Shown here: positions 1 to 5,688 of the stretch, in pieces
Position numbering within the stretch: position 1 is the first letter of the stretch
How the letters are laid out: every line of letters starts with the position of its first letter
DNA from: Sphingopyxis sp.
Lineage (GTDB): Bacteria; Pseudomonadota; Alphaproteobacteria; Sphingomonadales; Sphingomonadaceae
Direction: 5' to 3'
Assembly (NCBI GenBank): GCA_026125835.1
Contig: JAHCKJ010000144.1
Span: 1-5,838, forward strand
Length of the DNA: 5,838 nucleotides
Program-made: the position numbers and the translations under genes
The notes under the pieces: model-generated
The model's input: only the letters and a program-made list of their open reading frames with translations
Databases searched by the model: none
Told to the model about the DNA's origin: nothing

Positions 1-284
1 ATGACCTTGCGGTCGAGGTCGACACCCGCCAGCTTCACGCCGTGCATGAACTGCGAATAGGTCAGGCCTTCGGCGCGAACCGCCGCGTTGATGCGCTGGA
101 TCCACAGGCCGCGGAAGCTCCGCTTCTTTACCTTGCGGTCGCGATAGGCATATTGGCCGGCCTTTTCGACCGCCTGCTTGGCGATACGAATGGTGTTCTT
201 GCGACGGCCGTAATAGCCCTTCGCCTGTTCCAATACGCGTTTGTGCTTGGCGCGCGTGGTGACGCCGCGTTTGATGCGTGACAT
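1..284 (-). CDS. rplT: 50S ribosomal protein L20 (partial, C-terminal end outside window)
   Basis: L20 binds 23S rRNA early in assembly of the large ribosomal subunit and in several bacteria also represses its own operon. The visible 94 residues begin MSRIKRGVTTRAKHKRVLEQ and continue with the basic helical stretch GYYGRRKNTIRIAKQAVEKA (residues 23-42), YAYRDRKVKKRSFRGLWIQR (46-65) and INAAVRAEGLTYSQFMHGVK (66-84). These are the conserved L20 sequence with no interruption. The usual length is about 118-120 residues, so roughly 25 are missing beyond base 1. The ATG at 282-284 has a full AAGGAG site 9 bases upstream. It lies 13 bases after the rpmI stop and is clearly co-transcribed with rpmI. 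In many alphaproteobacteria pheS follows; that is outside this window. Identification is essentially certain. Confidence 0.98.
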   Translation of the reverse strand, partial: MSRIKRGVTTRAKHKRVLEQAKGYYGRRKNTIRIAKQAVEKAGQYAYRDRKVKKRSFRGLWIQRINAAVRAEGLTYSQFMHGVKLAGVDLDRKV

Positions 285-293
285 GGTCTAGCG

Positions 294-299
294 CTCCTT
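294..299 (-). promoter_or_regulatory. rplT ribosome binding site overlapping the rpmI stop codon
   Basis: On the minus strand the rpmI stop TAA runs into the Shine-Dalgarno of rplT as TAAGGAG. The stop occupies 300-298 and AAGGAG occupies 299-294, 9 bases before the rplT ATG. A ribosome terminating on rpmI therefore sits on the rplT initiation site. This suggests coupled translation giving equal amounts of L35 and L20. Confidence 0.85.
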
Positions 300-501
300 A
301 CTTCAGGCCGTAGGGCGCCCAGAGGCGCACATGGGCCACGTCCGAATCGCTGAGCACGCTGGTGCCGCGGTTGGTGCGGATATACTTTGCATTGTGCGAA
401 ATCAGGCGGTGGCGCTTGCCGGCGACGCCGTGCTTCACCTTGCCCGAGGCGGTGAATTTGAAGCGTTTCTTCACACCGCTCTTGGTCTTGAGCTTGGGCA
501 T
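298..501 (-). CDS. rpmI: 50S ribosomal protein L35
   Basis: L35 is a small, very basic protein of the large ribosomal subunit. The product is 67 residues, the normal length for the family. It begins MPKLKTKSGVKKRFKFTASG and contains the conserved Lys/Arg-rich central block VKHGVAGKRHRLISHNAKYI (residues 23-42), ending in LWAPYGLK. The frame stays open upstream to an ATG at 562-564. The start at 499-501 is chosen because it matches the invariant MPKLKTKSG amino terminus and has AAGGAG 6 bases upstream, while the 21 extra residues look like nothing in the family. It is first in the rpmI-rplT operon, behind its own probable promoter and a hairpin-bearing leader. The hisN gene, not infC, lies upstream. 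Confidence 0.98.
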   Translation of the reverse strand: MPKLKTKSGVKKRFKFTASGKVKHGVAGKRHRLISHNAKYIRTNRGTSVLSDSDVAHVRLWAPYGLK

Positions 502-507
502 TTTGGT

Positions 508-513
508 CTCCTT
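508..513 (-). promoter_or_regulatory. rpmI ribosome binding site (decides the start)
   Basis: AAGGAG on the minus strand, 6 bases before the ATG at 499-501. Its presence places the true L35 start here and not at the in-frame ATG at 562-564. Confidence 0.85.
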
Positions 514-531
514 TTGAAGTCCGTTTGGTAT

Positions 532-558
532 CGGCCTGGCAGCCCTTGTCGCCAGCCG
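532..558 (-). promoter_or_regulatory. Hairpin in the 5' leader of rpmI-rplT
   Basis: On the minus strand CGGCTGGC (558-551) can pair with GCCAG-g-CCG (540-532). This gives eight base pairs, seven of them G-C, with one bulged G and a ten-base loop (550-541). It lies between the probable transcription start (near 570) and the rpmI Shine-Dalgarno (513-508). It has no following T-run, so it is not a simple terminator. L20 is known to autoregulate rpmI-rplT through leader RNA structure in Escherichia coli and Bacillus subtilis. That this hairpin does the same is inference from its position only. Confidence 0.45.
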
Positions 559-576
559 GTACAATCGGAAGCGGCG

Positions 577-605
577 CGCTTAGGGGGATTCGCGCGGAAA
601 TGCAA
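577..605 (-). promoter_or_regulatory. Probable housekeeping promoter of rpmI-rplT
   Basis: Reading the minus strand, TTGCAT (605-600), preceded by GC, is followed after exactly 17 bases by TAAGCG (582-577). The region just upstream of the -10 is a run of C (AATCCCCC). A CTTGC-type -35 with a weak, GC-tolerant -10 fits alphaproteobacterial promoters. Transcription would begin near 570, giving a leader of about 69 bases. It sits between the hisN stop and rpmI, where a separate ribosomal-gene promoter is expected. The -10 matches the consensus only partly, so confidence is moderate. Confidence 0.5.
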
Positions 606-637
606 GCGTTGCGGGCGCCGCAGCGCCGGGCGCGCGA

Positions 638-1432
638 TCAATGATGGCGCGCCAGCCCTTCGATCACATCCTCGAGCCGCGCCGGATCGCCGAGCGCGAT
701 GACATGGCCCCCACCGTCTTCGGCGCTGTCGGCGCTCAGCGGGTCGCCGTTCCAGTCGCACATCGTGCCGCCCGCGCCCTCGACGATCGGTGCCAGTGCG
801 GCAAAGTCGTGCAGCTTCAGCCCCGCCTCGACGACCAGATCGATGTGGCCGCTCGCCAGCAGGCCGTAATTATAGCAGTCGCCGCCGAAAACCATGCGTT
901 TGTGCGCGGTCGTTGCCGCGAGCGCCATGAAATGTTCGGCGTCATGATCGCCGAAATATTGCGGACCGGTCGTCGCCAGTGTCGCATCGGCGAGCGCGCG
1001 ACAGGGGCGGGTGCGGGCGGGCCTGCCGTTGAACAACGTGGGTTGGCCCAATGCGCCGACCCAGCGTTCGCCCGCGATCGGCTGGTCGATGATGCCCAGC
1101 ACCGGCCAGCCGTCCTGCAGCAGTGCGATCAGGGTGCCGAAGATCGGGCGCCCCGCCATGAAGCTGACCGTGCCGTCGATCGGATCGAGCACCCATTGGC
1201 GCGCGGCGTCGGGGCGTTCGGTGCCAAATTCCTCGCCGATGATGCCGTCGCGCGGCGCTTCGGCATCGAGAATCCGGCGCATCGCGGTTTCGGCCGCGCG
1301 GTCGGCCTCCGTCACCGGCGAGGCGTCGGCCTTGGCTTCATGCGCCCAGGCCGAACGAAACAGCGGACGGATGGCCGCGCCCGCCGCATCGGCAAGGCGA
1401 TGGGCAAGGGCGATGTCGGATGCGAGCGTCAT
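638..1432 (-). CDS. hisN: Histidinol-phosphatase, inositol monophosphatase family (HisN type)
   Basis: A 264-residue Mg2+-dependent phosphatase of the inositol monophosphatase superfamily, probably cytosolic. The metal-site motifs are in order: the D-x-S-P-V-T-E-A-D stretch (36-44), GEE (66-68), WVLDPIDGT (80-88, with D83 and D86 as the expected ligands) and the C-terminal aspartate D209 in LHDFAALAPIVEGAGG. The motif GGDCYNYGLLASG (183-195) and PIVEGAGG (215-222) are typical of the histidinol-phosphatase branch (HisN), not of inositol-1-phosphatase or SuhB. This supports dephosphorylation of L-histidinol phosphate late in histidine synthesis. The start ATG at 1430-1432 is 4 bases after the prs stop and has no clear Shine-Dalgarno, so translation may be coupled to prs. 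A broader phosphatase specificity cannot be excluded from sequence alone. Confidence 0.88.
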   Translation of the reverse strand: MTLASDIALAHRLADAAGAAIRPLFRSAWAHEAKADASPVTEADRAAETAMRRILDAEAPRDGIIGEEFGTERPDAARQWVLDPIDGTVSFMAGRPIFGTLIALLQDGWPVLGIIDQPIAGERWVGALGQPTLFNGRPARTRPCRALADATLATTGPQYFGDHDAEHFMALAATTAHKRMVFGGDCYNYGLLASGHIDLVVEAGLKLHDFAALAPIVEGAGGTMCDWNGDPLSADSAEDGGGHVIALGDPARLEDVIEGLARHH

Positions 1433-1436
1433 GCGA

Positions 1437-2372
1437 TCAATCGAACAGCGACGAAACGCTCGATTCGTCGGCGATGCGCTTGATCGCCTCGCCGAGCAGC
1501 GGCGCGACGGTCAGCGCGCGGACCTTTTTGCTGTCGTTCACCGCGTCGGTCGGCTGGATCGAATCGGTGATGACCAGTTCGGTAAGCTCGCTCGCCTCGA
1601 CGCGCGCAACGGCGCCGCCCGACAAGACGCCATGGGTGCAATAAGCAACGACGCCCTCGGCGCCCGCGGCCTTCAGTGCCCCGGCGGCGTTGCACAAAGT
1701 GCCGGCCGAATCGACGATATCGTCGATCAGGATGCAGAAGCGTCCCGACACGTCGCCGATGATGTTCATCACTTCGGATTCACCGGCGCGCTCGCGGCGT
1801 TTGTCGACGATCGCCAGCGGGGCGTTGTCGAGCCGCTTGGCGAGCGCGCGGGCGCGGACCACGCCGCCGACGTCGGGCGACACGACCATCAGATTGCGGT
1901 CGCCAAAGCGCGCCTGGATGTCGGCGCTCATCACCGGCGCGGCGTAGAGATTGTCGGTCGGGATGTCGAAAAAGCCCTGGATCTGCCCGGCGTGCAGGTC
2001 GATCGCGAGGACGCGGTCGGCGCCCGAGGTGGTGATCAGATTGGCGACGAGCTTGGCCGAAATCGGCGTGCGCGGGCCGGGTTTGCGGTCCTGACGGGCA
2101 TAGCCGAAATAGGGGATGACCGCGGTGATGCGTTTCGCCGAGGCGCGGCGCAGCGCGTCGGTGATGATCAGCAATTCCATCAGATTGTCGTTGGCCGGGA
2201 AATTGGTCGGCTGGACGATGAAGACGTCCTGCCCGCGAACATTTTCATGGATTTCGACGAACACTTCCTCGTCGGCAAAGCGGCGCACGCTGGTGTCGGT
2301 CAGCGGCAGCTCCAGATAGTCCGCGATGGCGCGGGCGAGAGGCAGGTTGCTGTTGCCGGAGATCAGTTTCAT
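1437..2372 (-). CDS. prs: Ribose-phosphate pyrophosphokinase (PRPP synthetase)
   Basis: This enzyme makes 5-phosphoribosyl-1-pyrophosphate from ribose 5-phosphate and ATP, the shared precursor of purines, pyrimidines, histidine, tryptophan and NAD. The 311 residues match the normal class I bacterial length. Visible elements are FADEE near the amino terminus (32-36), the catalytic flexible loop YARQDRK (91-97), DLHAGQIQGFFD with the nucleotide/metal-site histidine H127 (125-136), VSPDVGG (164-170), VDKRRE (189-194) and the PRPP-binding loop ILIDDIVDSAGT (214-225). None is degraded. The ATG at 2370-2372 gives the family's usual MKLISGNSN start. Only a weak purine stretch (GAAAGGG, 2390-2384) precedes it, about 11 bases away. 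The gene is followed after 4 bases by hisN, so the two are very likely co-transcribed. Confidence 0.98.
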   Translation of the reverse strand: MKLISGNSNLPLARAIADYLELPLTDTSVRRFADEEVFVEIHENVRGQDVFIVQPTNFPANDNLMELLIITDALRRASAKRITAVIPYFGYARQDRKPGPRTPISAKLVANLITTSGADRVLAIDLHAGQIQGFFDIPTDNLYAAPVMSADIQARFGDRNLMVVSPDVGGVVRARALAKRLDNAPLAIVDKRRERAGESEVMNIIGDVSGRFCILIDDIVDSAGTLCNAAGALKAAGAEGVVAYCTHGVLSGGAVARVEASELTELVITDSIQPTDAVNDSKKVRALTVAPLLGEAIKRIADESSVSSLFD

Positions 2373-2444
2373 GGGGTGCGCGGCCCTTTCGCGGCGGATA
2401 GGATTGCGCGCCCCTTAGCCAGCGGGGGACGATAGGGGAAGAGC

Positions 2445-3227
2445 TTAAAGCCATCCCGCGGCGCGAAGCTGCGGCATCATGTCGCGCGATACCGGCACCT
2501 CCTGTCCGCCACCCAGCGTCAGGATCGCGGCCCGTCCGTCGCGGCGCACCGCGGTCACTCCGCCGCGCGCCACCCACCAGCTGCGGTGGACGCGCAGGCC
2601 GTCGGCATGGCCGAGCCGCTCGATGGCGTCGCGCAGGCGCATCAGGACCAGTTCTTCGCGGCCATCGCCGATGACGCGGACATAATGATCCTCCCCCTTG
2701 AGCGCGCGCACCGGACCGAAGCCAGGCGGGAGCGGCAATGTCGGCGCCGTCGGTTCAGCAGCGCCGCCGTTCGTTGCCGCGACGACGGGTTGCGGCGTCG
2801 GCGGCGCAGTCGGCGCGGCGACGGGTTCGGGATCAGCGGCAGGGCGAAACAGCAGATACATCGCGGTGTAAATGATCACCCCGATCACCAGCACCTGAAG
2901 GTAAACCGGACCGAGCAGGGGTGACTGGAGTGCCTGACCGAGGGATAAGCGGCGCCACAGCAGCATGACGAGCAGGGTCATCGGCATCGAACCGACGATC
3001 AACCCCAGCGCGATGGTCACCGCATAAGGGATGCGCACCGCCTCGGCGAGCCAGCGCGCCACGGCACCCAGGCCGCCGAAGATCGGATAGCCGCAGAGGA
3101 TCATCAGCGGCCACAGGATCAGCCGCTGCACCAGCGGCAATTCGTAGCTGCCGAATGGGCCGATCAGCGCGAGGATGATTCCCGCGACGATCATCAGAAA
3201 GCATTCGATCGCAATTTTGCGCGCCAT
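2445..3227 (-). CDS. Membrane-anchored LytTR-domain transcriptional regulator
   Basis: Predicted 260-residue one-component regulator. The amino half holds four hydrophobic segments, at about 8-24, 33-52, 68-91 and 107-127. A flexible Pro/Ala-rich linker (about 129-170) follows. The carboxyl end is a LytTR DNA-binding domain (about 172-258), recognised by ALKGEDHYVRVI (175-186), the helix LRDAIERL (198-205), RVHRSWWVA (212-220) and VPVSRDMMPQLRAAG (244-258). There is no receiver domain, so it is not a two-component response regulator; any signal would come through the membrane part. The frame is open to an ATG at 3381-3383. The start at 3225-3227 is preferred because the extra 52 residues lack recognisable features and would overlap the divergent gene's start. 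Neither start has a good Shine-Dalgarno. The target and signal are unknown. The divergent DUF2306 gene is the natural candidate target, which is inference. Confidence 0.8.
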   Translation of the reverse strand: MARKIAIECFLMIVAGIILALIGPFGSYELPLVQRLILWPLMILCGYPIFGGLGAVARWLAEAVRIPYAVTIALGLIVGSMPMTLLVMLLWRRLSLGQALQSPLLGPVYLQVLVIGVIIYTAMYLLFRPAADPEPVAAPTAPPTPQPVVAATNGGAAEPTAPTLPLPPGFGPVRALKGEDHYVRVIGDGREELVLMRLRDAIERLGHADGLRVHRSWWVARGGVTAVRRDGRAAILTLGGGQEVPVSRDMMPQLRAAGWL

Positions 3228-3371
3228 GGCGCCGGTCTGGCTGCCGCTTGGCGCTTCGTCAATTGGCAGATGCGCCGGATTCGCGAAGTTTTTGGCCCGA
3301 CCGGCGAAGTCGCGATTGCCCGCGGCTGGCCGTGCGGCATCTGCGGTGCATCGACCAGCAAGGACTATCCG
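3228..3371. promoter_or_regulatory. Divergent intergenic region with 21-bp-period direct repeat
   Basis: This 144-base gap separates the LytTR gene from the DUF2306 gene and must carry the control signals of both. It holds two perfect copies of GCGAAGT (3283-3289 and 3304-3310), start to start 21 bases, two turns of DNA. An oppositely oriented related word, GCTTCGTC (3253-3260), lies nearby. LytTR proteins such as AgrA and AlgR bind roughly 9-bp direct repeats with 12-13 bases between, a 21-22 bp period, so the spacing fits. No convincing -35/-10 pair was found for either direction. Regulatory function is expected from position; the operator assignment is inference. Confidence 0.4.
3360..3364 (+). 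promoter_or_regulatory. Ribosome binding site fixing the DUF2306 gene start
   Basis: AAGGA, 7 bases before the ATG at 3372. It supports that start over the upstream in-frame ATG at 3270, which would add 34 non-hydrophobic residues. Confidence 0.7.
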
Positions 3372-3872
3372 ATGACCACACACACCGCAGCCGCTTTACC
3401 CATCCGCCGTTACGTCCCCTTTGCCCGGGCAGTCGCCCAGACCGCCGCGATCACCGCTGCGGTATTGGCGCTGGGCTATCTGATGCGCGGACAGGGCGAA
3501 TATCGCACTCCGGCCTGGGCGCTGTGGATCCATCTTGGCACCGTCATCCCCGCGGTGCCGCTCGGCGCTTTCGTGCTGTGGGCGCCCAAAGGGACGCGCG
3601 GGCACAAGGCGGCGGGGCGCGTCTGGGCGCTGCTGATGCTGGTGACCGCGATCGCCAGCTTCTGGCTGCGCGGGCTGACGGGCGGCATCGGGCCGATCCA
3701 TATCTTTTCGGTGATCACCCTCTATTCGATCCCGATGGGCATCTGGCACGCGCGGCGCGGCAATATCATTGCGCACCAGCGCGCGATGCGCGGCGTCTAT
3801 ATCGGGCTGATCGTCGCGGGCGCCTTTGCCATGATGCCGGGCCGCTTCCTTCCCGATCTTCTGTTCGGCTGA
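3372..3872 (+). CDS. DUF2306-type integral membrane protein
   Basis: A 166-residue, mostly hydrophobic protein with about five predicted membrane segments, at roughly 22-38, 50-71, 83-100, 108-125 and 141-157. It resembles the uncharacterised DUF2306 family (predicted membrane proteins of unknown function). The pattern seen is a histidine in a membrane segment (H54 in LWIHLGT), GHKAAGRVW (77-85), GPIHIFS (107-113), WHARRGNIIAHQRAMRGVY (125-143) and a final helix. The conserved histidines H78, H110, H126 and H135 and the HARRGN-x3-HQ loop are the family signature. Such histidines could ligate heme or metal, but nothing here proves this. It is divergent from the LytTR regulator and lies 39 bases upstream of nadE on the same strand, so nadE may be partly read from its promoter. 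Function is unknown; only the family assignment is made. Confidence 0.75.
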   Translation: MTTHTAAALPIRRYVPFARAVAQTAAITAAVLALGYLMRGQGEYRTPAWALWIHLGTVIPAVPLGAFVLWAPKGTRGHKAAGRVWALLMLVTAIASFWLRGLTGGIGPIHIFSVITLYSIPMGIWHARRGNIIAHQRAMRGVYIGLIVAGAFAMMPGRFLPDLLFG

Positions 3873-3911
3873 GCATTGCAATCGCCGCCGCCGGGCGTAT
3901 GGCTCGGCGGC

Positions 3912-5579
3912 ATGACCGACGCCGTCCAAACGCTCACCATCGTGATGGCCCAGATGACGCAGGCGGTCGGTGACCTTGCCGCCAATGCCGACGCGATGCG
4001 TAGCGTTCGGGCGCGCCACCCCGGGGCCGACCTGATCCTCTACCCCGAATTCCAGTTGATCGGTTATCCGCCCGAGGATCTGGTGTTGAAACCCGCGCTG
4101 GCCGAACGCGCCGCGACCATGCTGGCCGAACTGGCGCTGGAAACCGGGGATGGCGGCCCGGCGATGCTGGTCGGGTCGGTCGAACGCGACGGGGCGGACC
4201 TTTATAATATCGTCGCGTTGCTCGACGGCGGCACGATCGTTGCGACGCGGCGCAAGCACGAACTGCCCAATTACGGTACGTTCGACGAAAAACGCATCTT
4301 TGTCCCCGGCCCGCTCCCGGATGTCGTCGAATGGCGCGGGATCAAACTCGGGCTGCCGATCTGCGAGGACGGCTGGTTGCCGAAAGTTTGCCAGCATCTG
4401 GCGGGGCAGGGCGCCGAGCTGCTGATTTCAGTCAATGGCAGCCCCTATGAAATCGACAAGGACGAACGGCGGCTGACGCAGGTTTTCGCCAGCCGTGTTG
4501 CCGAAACCGGGCTGCCGGTGATTTTCCTCAACCGCATCGGCGGGCAGGACGAGATTGTGTTCGACGGCTGCTCGTTTGTGCTGAATGGCGACGGATCGAC
4601 CGCCCACCGGCTGGCCGACTGGGAGCCAGAGGAGCGCGTAACGCGCTGGACAAAGGGCGCGAGCGGCTGGGTTTGCGACACCGGCGCGATTGCCGAATGG
4701 GAGGCGCACCCCGCCGACATTTACAGCGCGATGATCCTGTCCTTGCGCGACTATGTCGAACGCAACCGCTTTCCGGGCGTTGTGCTGGGGCTGTCGGGCG
4801 GGATCGATTCGGCGATCTGTGCCGCCATCGCCGCCGACGCGCTCGGTCCGGACAAGGTCTGGTGCGTAATGCTGCCGAGCCGCTTCACCAGCCAGGCGAG
4901 CCTCGACGATGCGGCGGGCTGCGCCGCGATGATCGGGTGCCGGCTCGATACCATCCCGATCGCGGCCGCGGTCGAGGCATTCGACACGATGCTGGCGGGC
5001 AGCTTTGCCGATGTCGAGGTCGATATCACCGAGGAAAATGTCCAGTCGCGTATTCGCGGTGTCACCTTGATGGCGCTCAGCAACAAATTTGGTCCGATGC
5101 TGCTGACCACCGGCAACAAGAGCGAGATGAGCGTCGGTTATGCGACGATCTATGGCGACATGGCGGGCGGTTACAACCCGCTGAAGGACGCGTACAAGAT
5201 GACCGTGTTCGCGCTCGCCAAGTGGCGCAACGCGAATGTGCCGCGCTTGTCGCGCAATCCGGTCGCGCCGGTGATTCCCGAAACAATTATCACCAAACCG
5301 CCCAGCGCCGAACTGCGCCCCGACCAGAAGGACGAGGACAGCCTGCCGCCCTACCCGGACCTTGACCGGATGCTGCACATGCTGGTCGAGGAAGAGGCGA
5401 GTACCGACGAGGTAGTTGCCCGTTACGGGTTCGAGCGCGAAACGGTGGCGCGGATCGAACGACTGCTGATGCTGGCCGAATACAAGCGCCGCCAGGCGCC
5501 GCCGGGGGTCAAGCTGTCGACGCGCAATTTCGGGCGCGACCGGCGCTATCCGATCACCCACGGTTTTCGGACGGGCTGA
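3912..5579 (+). CDS. nadE: Glutamine-dependent NAD+ synthetase
   Basis: NadE converts nicotinate adenine dinucleotide to NAD+ using ATP and ammonia taken from glutamine, the last step of NAD synthesis in the cytosol. The 555 residues are a full two-domain enzyme. The amino-terminal nitrilase-type glutaminase (about 8-260) shows the Glu-Lys-Cys triad: E46 in YPEFQ, K115 in RRKHELPNYG and C151 in PICEDGW. The carboxyl synthetase domain (about 270-545) has the ATP pyrophosphatase loop SGGIDSA (295-301), TTGNKSE (399-405), YGDMAGG (414-420), DSLPPYPDLD (476-485) and a conserved basic tail NFGRDRRYPI (539-548). The ATG at 3912 is preferred because homology-like sequence starts at TLTIVMAQ. An in-frame TTG at 3876 would add 12 residues and lie 3 bases after the previous stop. 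Neither has a strong ribosome site, so the exact start is less certain than the identity. Confidence 0.96.
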   Translation: MTDAVQTLTIVMAQMTQAVGDLAANADAMRSVRARHPGADLILYPEFQLIGYPPEDLVLKPALAERAATMLAELALETGDGGPAMLVGSVERDGADLYNIVALLDGGTIVATRRKHELPNYGTFDEKRIFVPGPLPDVVEWRGIKLGLPICEDGWLPKVCQHLAGQGAELLISVNGSPYEIDKDERRLTQVFASRVAETGLPVIFLNRIGGQDEIVFDGCSFVLNGDGSTAHRLADWEPEERVTRWTKGASGWVCDTGAIAEWEAHPADIYSAMILSLRDYVERNRFPGVVLGLSGGIDSAICAAIAADALGPDKVWCVMLPSRFTSQASLDDAAGCAAMIGCRLDTIPIAAAVEAFDTMLAGSFADVEVDITEENVQSRIRGVTLMALSNKFGPMLLTTGNKSEMSVGYATIYGDMAGGYNPLKDAYKMTVFALAKWRNANVPRLSRNPVAPVIPETIITKPPSAELRPDQKDEDSLPPYPDLDRMLHMLVEEEASTDEVVARYGFERETVARIERLLMLAEYKRRQAPPGVKLSTRNFGRDRRYPITHGFRTG

Positions 5580-5603
5580 CCGAGCAGCGCGGATAACGGG
5601 CGG

Positions 5604-5613
5604 GTACCGGTAC
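5604..5613. repeat. Perfect 10-bp palindrome GTACCGGTAC
   Basis: A self-complementary ten-base word between nadE and the DoxX-like gene, 75 bases before the latter's ATG. GGC (5599-5601 side) and GCC (5614-5616) can extend the pairing across a two-base bulge. It has no T-run, so it is a poor terminator. It could be an operator or chance. Confidence 0.35.
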
Positions 5614-5675
5614 GCCAGTGCCTCTTCGTTCCCCTGCCGCTCGTCGCTAAGCTTGCGGATCGGGAAACGATAAAC

Positions 5676-5682
5676 GGGGGAG
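5676..5682 (+). promoter_or_regulatory. Ribosome binding site of the DoxX-like gene
   Basis: GGGGGAG, 6 bases before the ATG at 5689. It supports a real gene start close to the window edge. The 109 bases between the nadE stop and this ATG otherwise hold only the palindrome and no clear promoter. Confidence 0.65.
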
Positions 5683-5688
5683 CGAACT

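Noticed and set aside
42..281. A 79-codon plus-strand frame opposite rplT with a hydrophobic-looking stretch
   Set aside because: It is entirely antisense to the conserved L20 gene. The apparent hydrophobicity comes from reading Lys/Arg-rich codons in reverse.
614..627. Inverted repeat GGCGC-CGCA-GCGCC just after the hisN stop, considered as a terminator
   Set aside because: Only five base pairs and no T-run on the minus strand. It could help termination but is not distinguishable from chance in GC-rich sequence.
1011..2435. A 474-codon open frame on the plus strand, antisense to hisN and prs
   Set aside because: It lies wholly opposite two well-conserved enzymes. Long antisense frames are expected in GC-rich DNA, and its translation has no recognisable domain.
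2373..2444. Separate prs promoter in the 72-base gap after the LytTR gene
   Set aside because: No recognisable -35/-10 pair and no convincing terminator hairpin were seen; CCCCT and AGGGG can pair only across a long loop. A weak promoter cannot be excluded.
3234..3262. TTGACG on the minus strand (3262-3257) as a -35 for the LytTR gene
   Set aside because: The bases 17 further on (CAGACC) do not resemble a -10, and transcription would start almost at the ATG.
3396..4397. A 333-codon open frame on the minus strand opposite the DUF2306 gene and nadE
   Set aside because: Low-complexity Arg/Asp/His/Gln-rich shadow product, and it overlaps two supported genes entirely.
5625..5653. TTCGTT-17-TAAGCT as a promoter for the DoxX-like gene
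   Set aside because: Both hexamers match the consensus weakly; similar pairs are easily found by chance.
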